Shown: one piece after another, positions 1 to 8,027 of the stretch
How positions within the stretch are numbered: position 1 is the first letter of the stretch
Layout: each line of letters opens with the position of its first letter
Assembly (NCBI GenBank): GCA_031291055.1
Contig: JARLJU010000003.1
Coordinates: forward strand, 1 to 64,000
DNA from: Rudaea sp.
GTDB lineage: Bacteria > Pseudomonadota > Gammaproteobacteria > Xanthomonadales > Rhodanobacteraceae
DNA: 64,000 nt
Direction of reading: 5' to 3'
The notes under the pieces: generated by a model
The model's database searches: none
Told to the model about the DNA's origin: nothing
The model's input: the letters and a program-made list of their open reading frames with translations, nothing else
Translations under genes and position numbers: made by a program

Positions 1-118
1 CAACGCAGAATCGAAAGGAGAAGATCCGCAAGACCACCAAAACCTAGGGCATACTGCATAAAAAGGGTGGCTCACTTTTCAGTGAAAATCCCGGCTCACT
101 ATTCAGTGCAAATCAACA
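1..118. mobile_element. Terminal end of an IS21-like insertion sequence (rest lies outside the window)
   Basis: Two imperfect direct repeats of about 23 bases lie in tandem at about 68-91 and 93-116, each built on GGCTCACT(T/A)TTCAGTG(A/C)AAATC. The element appears to stop at ...AACA around 118. Multiple short internal repeats at the terminus and a CA-type end are typical of IS21-family (istA/istB) elements. No transposase is visible because the element continues leftwards out of the window. The interrupted coding frame that begins just right of 118 supports an insertion here. The family call is an inference. Confidence 0.45.
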
Positions 119-1418
119 GGCTATTGGCTCCGCAAGTCGCGTCCCCACTAGCCGCCCAAATGAAATCCTGACGCCCATCGCCGTCAATGTCGGCGACTTT
201 GTAGCTGATCAGATTGGAGAAATTCGGACCGCTTTGAACGGTGTCGGTCGCAAAGGTATACGTCGCTGCGGACCATGTGAACGCGGTGGGTGGGTAACAG
301 ACAGCCTTCGTGCTGTCGCGGCATTCCTTCACGGAAGCAAGCTCTTGAGCTCCCGACCCTGATAGGGAGGTGCTGTATGCCAACTGGTAGTAGCGCATCG
401 TCGAACCGGCGCCATATTGGACCGTCACGTTGTTGAGCTGCTGGCTCTGAACGAACGCGACGCTTGCTTGATAGCCCAAACGAATGTTGGCCGTCGGAAG
501 GGTTATGTAGTTGAAGATGACGCTGGCGAACGTGCCGGACTTGGGAGCCGTCGCGTGTCCGGTGTAGTTGACTTGCGCCAGCGTGAACTCGACCGCTCCG
601 GCCGCAAACGGAACGGTGCCTGCTGCCGGCTGATTGTTGTAGAGGTAATCGATGTAGTTGCCTTCGGAGTCCTGCATCCGGCTGATGTTCCAACTAACGA
701 TGGCAGTCGAAAACCCGATCGTGGCCGTGGGCGCCGAGTTCGGAGACGTGATGGTATTGCCGTAGGTGCTGCTGGTTCCGTCCTTGCGTTGGACCGTAAA
801 GTAAGGACTTGTCAGCGTGACTTGCGTCGTCGGATCGGTTTCGGGGGAGTACGTGCTCGAAACAGCACCATACGATCCGCTCGTCACGAGCAGGCGCACG
901 CCGTCAAGACAAAAGCGGTCGGATGAAGTGAAATTGACGGATGCGGGATCCCCATCGATCGGTGTTGTGCCTGACATGAAATCGCCAGCTTCGCGCGTCT
1001 GGCGGCATCGGGTGATCTGCGAGGCACCCTCGATGCTCCATCCGGGGCCCATGACGCCGTTCGTGAGCCGACTGTTGTAGGACAGCGCGAGCTTTGGCGC
1101 CACGCCGGCAGTCCCGGGTGGGATTTGTATAGGAATGGAATATGTTGCATTTCCGCTTTCGTCGACGCGGAACTTGGCGATCGTGGCACCGACGGCATCG
1201 GACGTCGTGTCGAGCGCCGGTGGCGATGTGACCAGCGGAGTGACGCTCAGCGGGGTGGGCTGGCCATTTCCGGACGGCGTGACGCCGAAACCAGTTAACT
1301 GGACGCTGGCGAAGACAGGCGACGCCAGGAGGCAGCAGGCGGCCCATAACAAGCCAGAGACCCCAACCCACTCCTTGGACGCCCGGTCCTGGGGAGCAGG
1401 GCAACGACAGAATCGCAT
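99..1418 (-). pseudogene. SpvB-type (Tc toxin/RHS-like) secreted protein, 3' end cut off by the IS
   Basis: The N-terminal half of an SpvB/TcdB-N-type protein. After a signal peptide (a hydrophobic run ending near SPVFASV) comes the typical block with DESGNATYSIPIQIPPG, LALSYNS and GPGWSIEG, followed by the cysteine-containing SSDRFCLDG stretch. The last real residues, VADIDGDGRQDFIWA, begin an FG-GAP/VCBS calcium-binding repeat. The reading frame then runs into the IS end and stops at 99. Family members are normally well over 1000 residues, so most of the protein is missing. The start at 1418 is chosen because AAGGGG lies nine bases upstream; an ATG at 1436 is possible. Intact relatives are exported and act as toxin carriers or surface RHS/wall proteins. 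This copy is probably non-functional. Confidence 0.8.
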
Positions 1419-1781
1419 CACGGAATACCCCTTCATGCGTGTGGGGAACTTCTGCGCACGACAATGATGTCGAGCGCAGCTGATCGTAGACCCCTTGGAC
1501 CGCACAAAGGTTACAAGTCGAATCCGTCGCCTCGCATGGCTGAAAATATCTGTCGAGCTATTGCCATGCGATTGTTACTGTTGACGCGCGCTGTCGATGG
1601 AAGACTGCTTCGCGACGACATCTCACTCGGCTTCACTATACCAATCTGTTCTGTCGCTGCCCAGCGTGCGCCGCCTTGTTTGTCCGGAACGCCAATAAAT
1701 CTACTTGTCGTAGTGCCGAAAGGGGCGAAATGCCGATCAAACTGCTGCTGTCGAGCACGGATGGAACCGGCGCCTTGGACC
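1419..1781. other. Intergenic region, no supported gene
   Basis: About 360 bases separate the SpvB remnant from the XRE gene. Open frames are present on both strands but are rich in Arg/Ser/Ala and lack a recognisable domain or ribosome binding site. The region presumably carries the promoter of the SpvB gene. No repeat or RNA is recognised. Confidence 0.4.
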
Positions 1782-2087
1782 CTATTTACCCTTGGGACGT
1801 GGCTTCTTGGCAGGCTTCTTTGTTTTGAACGCGTTGGGTGGTATCCGCACAATCAGGGCCTCAATCATCGCTCCCAGAGTGCCGAGGTTCGTGCCGCACG
1901 CGTGGGTCCAGTCCCAAAGTTGGGCAATATCGACCCGCCGGATCCCCCGTTCTGCCGAGCTGATGAAGGTCTGAGTCCGCCTCATCCGAGTCGCAAGCTC
2001 GACCTGCGTCAACCCCGCCTGCTCGCGGATTTCCCGCAAGCAACGAATCCCTGCTTTGAATTCCGGCCGGTGGACGGATTTGCGCAT
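1782..2087 (-). CDS. XRE-family helix-turn-helix regulator
   Basis: A 101-residue protein. Residues about 15-70 form a Cro/C1-type HTH (LREIREQAGLTQVELATRM, then RTQTFISSAERGIRRVDIAQL), with the canonical LTQxELA turn and the recognition-helix TFISSAERG segment. A short basic Lys/Pro tail (KKPAKKPRPKGK) ends the protein. It is a DNA-binding repressor or regulator with no catalytic part. It lies divergent from the lipoprotein gene at 2224, so the AT-richer stretch 2088-2223 probably holds both promoters and it may control that neighbour. No toxin partner is visible next to it. Confidence 0.8.
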   Translation of the reverse strand: MRKSVHRPEFKAGIRCLREIREQAGLTQVELATRMRRTQTFISSAERGIRRVDIAQLWDWTHACGTNLGTLGAMIEALIVRIPPNAFKTKKPAKKPRPKGK

Positions 2088-2223
2088 GACCGTCTTGAAG
2101 AGTGATGACGGTCTCGAACCTTATAGCCAATCTTGGATTAACCGGATTAGGTTTAGTCGTTTTAGCTTTATTCACGTTATCCTCTGCACACTCTGCTGGC
2201 CACCACAACGGGAACGGGGAACC

Positions 2224-3375
2224 ATGCATCATCCAGCTTTCGCCTCGCGCGTCCGGCGGACCATCGTCCCACTGACCGCTTTCCTCCTTGCCGCATGCGG
2301 CCGCGCGCCATCGGGCGAGGCCATTCCGACCGCAGAGGCAGCGGGGACGAACGCCGACAGCGCGCCGCGACAGCTTGCGCAGGCCACACCACGCAGTGCC
2401 CGCTTGGCGTCCGTTCCTTCTGATGCCATCGAAGGCAACTTCCTTGCGGACGACAATGGAAGCAATCTGTTTTTCTCCCACGGCAAGTTCATCAGCGCGA
2501 CCCGTATTCGCAACGGCACCTATACCGTGGATGGGAGTCATGTTGTTCTGATACGCCCGGACGGCGCACGATTCGACGGCGAGCTCATCGACGCCGATCA
2601 TTTGCGTTTTCGCATGCGCGATGACGCGCCCGTGTTCGATGTCGACCTGTATCGTCAGGGCACTCCGGAAGGTGATGCGATTCTCAAGCGGCTGGGGCTG
2701 CCCACCGCCGCCAAGCCGCCTTCCGCCGCTGCCGTTCCACCGCCGACCGCCGGTGCGCCCCCCGATCCCAGCCTCTCGCTTTCGTCCTACAGGCCACTCG
2801 CCGATGGGCACGACATCGGCGTCCTCGTGGCGGCCTGGTCGGCGCCGCCGCTGTCCGACGAGTTCCTGCTGAAGGAACTCGTCCAGGGCTACACGGCGGA
2901 AAGCGACAGCTTCAAGAAGCACGATCTTGCTGCGCGGACGCTCCCGCAGCTTCATGAGGCCATCGCCGCCGATCGCGGCGTGCGTGCATGGACCGTGCCT
3001 CTGGACGTCATGTTCCCGTCTGCGGATGTCGACCATTTTGATTTCACGGCGCACGCGTTCCCGCTGCGTTTGACGATCCAACCCAGGAGCACCGAGCACG
3101 ACTGCTGGTATCACTGGACCGTTGGCAGCGAGCACCTGGATGCCGCGATTACGACCACCAACCTGCCGTGCATCATCCATATCGACAATGACGACATGGC
3201 GCGCAAGATTGAAGCCGCGCACGGTCGCTTGAATCTTCATCTGGGCGGAACGCTGGCCCTTTGGGTCATTGGCCCGCCCGAACCGCACGGCAATCTCCCG
3301 ATGGTGCTCATGCATGCGCATGTCGTCCTGACCGCCCGCGATGACGCAAGCGTTCGCTTGGAGCAAGACTTGTGA
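2224..3375 (+). CDS. Putative lipoprotein of unknown function
   Basis: A 383-residue protein starting at the ATG at 2224, which has GGGGA six bases upstream. The N-terminus is a lipoprotein signal: basic start, hydrophobic stretch and a lipobox ending LLAAC (Cys about 21). A disordered Ala/Pro/Thr linker follows. A compact beta-rich segment begins near residue 60 (DAIEGNFLADDNGSNLFF ... GTYTVDGSHVVLIRPDG). A Pro/Ala-rich linker (around 165-185) then separates a second domain of about 180 residues. The family is not recognised. The lipid anchor indicates an envelope location. It may form an operon with the coiled-coil and kelch-repeat genes downstream. Confidence 0.65.
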   Translation: MHHPAFASRVRRTIVPLTAFLLAACGRAPSGEAIPTAEAAGTNADSAPRQLAQATPRSARLASVPSDAIEGNFLADDNGSNLFFSHGKFISATRIRNGTYTVDGSHVVLIRPDGARFDGELIDADHLRFRMRDDAPVFDVDLYRQGTPEGDAILKRLGLPTAAKPPSAAAVPPPTAGAPPDPSLSLSSYRPLADGHDIGVLVAAWSAPPLSDEFLLKELVQGYTAESDSFKKHDLAARTLPQLHEAIAADRGVRAWTVPLDVMFPSADVDHFDFTAHAFPLRLTIQPRSTEHDCWYHWTVGSEHLDAAITTTNLPCIIHIDNDDMARKIEAAHGRLNLHLGGTLALWVIGPPEPHGNLPMVLMHAHVVLTARDDASVRLEQDL

Positions 3376-3499
3376 TGGGCAGCTGCACGCGGTCACGATG
3401 GTCAGTGACAAGAGATTGCGTCCCAGCGCGCTCCAAATGACGCGAGGATGTGGGGTGCGGATTTGATCCGAACGGGAACGCTGACAAAGAGAGCCGTCA

Positions 3500-4054
3500 A
3501 TGAACCAGCAGCAGCAAGACCAAGACATTCATCAGCAATGGACGACGATATCGATCTGGACCTCGATCCAACGCATGTTCACCAGCACTGCGGAAATCCA
3601 GAAAACCACTCGGCGGCAACATCGGCGCGTGCGCAACGCACTGGAAGAAGACCTGGACGAAGCCCACGACGAACATCTGCGATTGATCCGCAAGAACAAC
3701 GAACTTCGAGCGCGCTGCGACGCCCTGAACCAGAGCAATGCGACACTGAGTCGTGAAAACGCCGTGACACGCGATGTGCTCTACCACATGTCCAACAGAA
3801 GCGAAGCCTTTCGCATGACGCTGGCGCACCTGCATCAGGCTTGGAGTCCACAGCAACCGGACAGCGATCCACTGAAAAATAAGGAGGCCGTCACCGCGCT
3901 CATGGAGACGCAATGTCAAGCGCTGGTCGACGATGCGGGGTGGATAGAGCGTCGGGATGGCCGGTTTGCGGATTACTTGCGATCGCAAATGCAGGAAGCG
4001 ACGGGCCTCGACGGCGATACGACGGTAGCGGCCCCGCCAGCGCGGGTGAAGTGA
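3500..4054 (+). CDS. Hydrophilic coiled-coil protein, unknown function
   Basis: A 184-residue protein with a Gln-rich start and a long predicted coiled coil (around residues 35-95: LEEDLDEAHDEHLRLIRKNN, ALNQSNATLSRENAV). There is no signal peptide, membrane segment or enzyme motif. Its stop codon lies a few bases before the kelch gene, suggesting co-transcription. Homology is not recognised; a structural or adaptor role is only a guess from the coiled coil. The reverse strand also stays open here, but its product is Cys/Arg-rich and lacks a plausible ribosome binding site. Confidence 0.5.
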   Translation: MNQQQQDQDIHQQWTTISIWTSIQRMFTSTAEIQKTTRRQHRRVRNALEEDLDEAHDEHLRLIRKNNELRARCDALNQSNATLSRENAVTRDVLYHMSNRSEAFRMTLAHLHQAWSPQQPDSDPLKNKEAVTALMETQCQALVDDAGWIERRDGRFADYLRSQMQEATGLDGDTTVAAPPARVK

Positions 4055-4058
4055 CGCG

Positions 4059-5237
4059 ATGGACAGTGCTTGCCGCACCCTCCTCTCCGTGCTCATTGGG
4101 GCACTGTGTTGGGCCAGCGATGCTGGGGCGGTCATCGTGTCGGCACCGCTGGGCCTCTTCGTTGCCACGGCAGACATGCCCCAGGCAACCTACAACCACA
4201 CGGCAACGCTGCTCGCCGATGGCCGCGTGCTGTTGACCGCAAGCGCCCAGTCGGAACTCTTCGACCCGGTCCTGGGCACATTCACCGCAACCGGGGCGAT
4301 GGCCAACGCACACGACGTTGCCACCGCCATTCGTCTCAACGACGGCCGTGTGCTTGTGACCGGCACGTCGTTTCCAGCTCCTTATCCCGCCTCCGAGGTT
4401 TTCGATCCCGCATCCGATGCGTTTGGCCTTACCGGCGACATGGTCGTGCGACGCTACGGTGCATCATCCGTATTGCTGCCGGATGGCCGCGCGCTGATCG
4501 TGGGAGGTGAATCGCCCAGCCAGAGCAATGTGCCCCTCCAAACCGCCGAACTTTTTGACCCTTCCGCCGGCAGCTTTCAAGCGACAGGCGTTGAGATATC
4601 CCCTCGCATTGGCGCAACGACGACGGTCTTACAGAATGGCGATGTCCTGGTCGCGGGAGGCACGGACGGCGCCGGGCATGTGTATGCCACGGCGGAAATC
4701 TACCGCTTTGCTACCGGCGCTTTTTCGATGACCGGATCGATGGGCTTCTACCGTGTCTACCACGCGGCCAGTCTGCTGCCGGATGGCGATGTCCTCGTGA
4801 GCGGCGGCTATGGATCGACAACGGGAGCAGCCGTCGGCAACAGCACCGGCGTGGTGCAGGCCTGTGTTGAACTGTTCCATCCGAGCAGCGGAACCTTCTC
4901 GCAGGTGACCGCCGTCATGACAACGACCCGGCAGAACCATAGCAGCACGATTCAAAAAGATGGGTCCGTGCTCCTGGCAGGCGGGCAAGACGACTATGGC
5001 AACACGCTGCCCTATGCCGATGTCTACAACCCCAGCACCCAGCAGTTCACGCGCGTCATCGCACGCATGAATGTAGCGCGGACTGCTCATGCCGCCACCG
5101 CGTTGGCTGATGGCCGCACCTTGATCACGGGCGGACAGATTTACCTTCCCGGCAACACCCAGTTTGTTCCCACAGCTGCGGCTGAGTTCTTCGAACCGGA
5201 TGACATTTTTACCGCAGCCTTTGATGTAGCGCCCTAA
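4059..5237 (+). CDS. Exported kelch-repeat beta-propeller protein
   Basis: A 392-residue protein. An N-terminal signal sequence (LLSVLIGALCWASDAGA) is followed by about six kelch-type blades. Each has the pattern H/A-ATLLxDGRVLLxGG followed by AELFDPxxGxFxxTGxM, which is a single-chain beta-propeller. Such propellers bind proteins or sugars, and a galactose-oxidase-like catalytic Tyr/Cys set is not evident. The signal peptide implies periplasmic or extracellular location. It lies five bases after the coiled-coil gene and is likely translationally linked to it. The ligand is unknown. Confidence 0.75.
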   Translation: MDSACRTLLSVLIGALCWASDAGAVIVSAPLGLFVATADMPQATYNHTATLLADGRVLLTASAQSELFDPVLGTFTATGAMANAHDVATAIRLNDGRVLVTGTSFPAPYPASEVFDPASDAFGLTGDMVVRRYGASSVLLPDGRALIVGGESPSQSNVPLQTAELFDPSAGSFQATGVEISPRIGATTTVLQNGDVLVAGGTDGAGHVYATAEIYRFATGAFSMTGSMGFYRVYHAASLLPDGDVLVSGGYGSTTGAAVGNSTGVVQACVELFHPSSGTFSQVTAVMTTTRQNHSSTIQKDGSVLLAGGQDDYGNTLPYADVYNPSTQQFTRVIARMNVARTAHAATALADGRTLITGGQIYLPGNTQFVPTAAAEFFEPDDIFTAAFDVAP

Positions 5238-5397
5238 GTCATGTATTCGTTTCGACGGGCGCGTCCATCACCAACCCATGCTGTGCCAGCGTGTATGGAG
5301 ATCGCAAAGAGAGCGTGCAAGTGCTCTGGCCACCGCACCTGCGCATTCGTGCTGGAAAGCGTATTGTTCGTTTCCACGGCAGCGGGGAACTGGCACA

Positions 5398-6273
5398 GTG
5401 AGCAGAGAGCGTTGGGGCACGTTTTCGGTAGCCGACCACTTGCGGCCGCAGGCATTTGTCGCCGATGTGTTGCTCTACGACCGTTTAATCATTCCAGAGC
5501 CAGTGGACGCCGCGGAACGCACTCGTTGGGACGGCATGGGTTGGGCGCCGGATGAACTGGATGTTCGCTTAGGCATTTTGGGTGACCTCGTTTGCAGAGT
5601 TCCGTGGGACAGACGTCACAGCGATCAACTAAAACGCTATGCCATGGCGGACATCGCCGCCCGTGATGCGTCGGATTGGTATCACGCGACGCGAATGCTG
5701 CTGACGGAAGACTTACTGCCAGTGCTTCCGGAGGGAGTCGCAAAGGTCTGGCCAATCGCGGCCTATTCGTCCTTCGACGACTATGCGCAAGACATTGCAG
5801 GAGCGTCAGAGAATGAGCGACGGCAGCACTTGGGCATGGTCATGAAGCATCGCTTTCTTGTACCCAACACGCCAGGAGCGTCGGATCTAGACTTGTTAAC
5901 GACTGCCGTAGGTTTGGCGAGGCGCGACGATTTCAAAGAGAGGCGCGCGGCGTTCAACAAGTGGCAAGAAGATGTCATCGAACAAGATATCCCCGTCGAC
6001 AAGGCGATTCAGGAGATGGATCAGCTCCTCAAGAACTACAATGACACTGTGCGCAAGGCGACGAAGTCCGTGTATTGGAAGTTTGCCTTTACCCTCATTC
6101 CCACCGCGCTGACCGTGGCGGCAGGTGCTGGTCTTGCACCGTTGACGGCTGTCGGAGCCTTGTCGGCGCTCTACCGATTTGCGAAATACGACAAGCAGCC
6201 AACGATCAATGCGGGCGAGGCGCAGGCGGCAGCCATGCTGCACGATGTGCGCGAGGATTTGAAATGGCACTGA
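5398..6273 (+). CDS. Uncharacterised protein with a C-terminal hydrophobic segment
   Basis: A 291-residue protein from a GTG at 5398; an upstream ATG at 5278 would add a low-complexity extension that looks non-coding. The central part is helical and acidic/basic mixed, with Trp-rich stretches (RTRWDGMGWAPDELDVR). Near residues 225-255 lies a hydrophobic Ala/Gly/Leu helix pair (FAFTLIPTALTVAAGAGLAP, TAVGALSALYRF) that may insert in a membrane. No family is recognised. It is the last gene of the plus-strand group before the convergent secreted-protein gene. Confidence 0.55.
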   Translation: MSRERWGTFSVADHLRPQAFVADVLLYDRLIIPEPVDAAERTRWDGMGWAPDELDVRLGILGDLVCRVPWDRRHSDQLKRYAMADIAARDASDWYHATRMLLTEDLLPVLPEGVAKVWPIAAYSSFDDYAQDIAGASENERRQHLGMVMKHRFLVPNTPGASDLDLLTTAVGLARRDDFKERRAAFNKWQEDVIEQDIPVDKAIQEMDQLLKNYNDTVRKATKSVYWKFAFTLIPTALTVAAGAGLAPLTAVGALSALYRFAKYDKQPTINAGEAQAAAMLHDVREDLKWH

Positions 6274-6349
6274 TTCCAACCCGGGGTTCGGTCGAATGTC
6301 GTGTCGCAGTCAGCGCGTAAGACATCAGCTTCATATACCGCATATTTCG

Positions 6350-7813
6350 CTATTCTTGAGCTTCGCCGCTCTTCATGCGGCAACAGCGACCATTCTTGTC
6401 GTCCTTGCTGCATTCGCTCAATAGATTATCGCCACAGTCGACGTGATTTTGGTCTGTCGGTTTACGCATGTCCTTAAAATCGGTTCTATATCGGTAGACA
6501 TTCTGATCTTGCGGCTTGGAATCTCCGGGACTCCAAAGCGAAAAATTGACAGCAGCTCCACCACTGTAAGTAATATCGTCACCGGTAATTAGCGCGGTCA
6601 AGATGTTCTTCTTTGTGTGCTGCGTACCACCAGCGGCGACGACGCTTGCGAGCACGATCAGAGGTTCATTGCCACGAGAACCGTTGTCCGACAAAGTGCA
6701 GCGACATTGGTCTGATCCAGGCTCGGGAGGAGTGCTGGCGTCATCAAGAGTGCATTGCACCTTCCCTTTCTGATCGCCTGTCACGCATTCGAGCACCGGC
6801 GTTTGAACAAATCCTCGGCTCAAGAAATCGGTAAGCTGCATCCCTTGCAATATTGCGGCACTGCCGATGGTTCCAGTGCTTGAGTTGGGCTGAAGAAGCG
6901 CATTGACGAAGTTGTCATAGAGCGTATCGACGTCGGATATCGCCGCTGACATCACCACATCCACGCGGTTGGGTGTGCCAGTCAAGAGATCTTGGTAGTG
7001 CTTGTCGACGACACCATGAACTTCTCGGCGGATATCGTCGACGGCTTGAATGGCAGCCTGAATTTTGGCTTCGGATAAATCAGTCGGGGATCCAGGCCCG
7101 AAGTATGGCGGGTAACCGATGGATGCCAAGTTCTTGTCGCACGTTTTTTTGAGTTCGCGCGTTAAGGCTAGGGCCATCGCGCTATCGGGGATCGTGATAG
7201 AGCCCGCGGATTCGGTGTTCGATGCGACGGCGACGGCAGAGAGAAAAGGCGTTAGCGCGGTGATCTGAGGATTGATTCCACCTGGAGCTGTGGTCGTGGC
7301 ATCCATGACCCTCATGGGCATTTCTGGTGGAGAAGACGTTGTACTGAAGGCGCGCCGCCATAAAATCCTTGATGCCTCGTCCGTCCGTCCCGCCCTGGCG
7401 CTCGCTAGTGTTCTTAGATGAGTTTCGATGTCACTTCGATCGTGGGCATCCGGCACCAAGGTCCAATAAGCGTTGACGACGACGGTAGCATTCGCGCGGA
7501 AGGCCGCATAGGTTTGCACCGTAGCAAAGGAGGCTTGGTCATAGATGACGACTTGCCGCGCACCCGCGACTGCTTTGACGCATGTATCTTGAGCGATTTT
7601 AACTGCAATGTGGTCAAGCGCACCGAGAGCCAGCATTTGCTCCTCAAATGGCGCCGATGATGTTGCGCCTGCAGCAGAGGGCGATGCTGCCGGACTAGCG
7701 GCGGCCGGCGACGCACCCGAAGCGGCGCCAGTCTTTTTACCTTGGCCATGGGCTAAAGGAAGCAATAGTGCAAAAAGTGCCCCTATGGCGATCACGCTCC
7801 CGGACTGATTCAT
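6350..7813 (-). CDS. Secreted protein of unknown function
   Basis: A 487-residue protein with a clear signal peptide (MNQSGSVIAIGALFALLLPL, then AHGQ), an Ala/Ser/Pro-rich low-complexity linker (around 25-55) and a large helical domain. The C-terminus is cysteine-rich (CTLSD, VDCGDNLLSECSK, GRCCRMKSG), with Cys residues that could pair as disulfides in the periplasm. No enzyme motif is seen. It runs convergently with the preceding gene and stands alone. Its function is not recognised. Confidence 0.6.
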   Translation of the reverse strand: MNQSGSVIAIGALFALLLPLAHGQGKKTGAASGASPAAASPAASPSAAGATSSAPFEEQMLALGALDHIAVKIAQDTCVKAVAGARQVVIYDQASFATVQTYAAFRANATVVVNAYWTLVPDAHDRSDIETHLRTLASARAGRTDEASRILWRRAFSTTSSPPEMPMRVMDATTTAPGGINPQITALTPFLSAVAVASNTESAGSITIPDSAMALALTRELKKTCDKNLASIGYPPYFGPGSPTDLSEAKIQAAIQAVDDIRREVHGVVDKHYQDLLTGTPNRVDVVMSAAISDVDTLYDNFVNALLQPNSSTGTIGSAAILQGMQLTDFLSRGFVQTPVLECVTGDQKGKVQCTLDDASTPPEPGSDQCRCTLSDNGSRGNEPLIVLASVVAAGGTQHTKKNILTALITGDDITYSGGAAVNFSLWSPGDSKPQDQNVYRYRTDFKDMRKPTDQNHVDCGDNLLSECSKDDKNGRCCRMKSGEAQE

Positions 7814-8027
7814 GGCACCCCTATTTGACCTCGAAATAATATCTCATTTCTATTTGACGATAGCCTTGTCGGCCCCTGAACCAATCGCGGCAATAGTATG
7901 CACCGAACAAGTTGTCGCGGCACTCCCAATGTGGGTGTCTTCCTGCGTATCAATTTGCCTAGGCCGCCGCCGGCCACGGCACTAAGCTGTTACAGTCATT
8001 CGCCGTGGCGCCGAAGCATTTGCAGAT

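Noticed and set aside
1861-3528. A 555-residue open frame on the minus strand
   Set aside because: It is antisense to the lipoprotein gene, Arg/Gly-rich, and lacks any domain; the plus-strand gene has a lipobox and a ribosome binding site.
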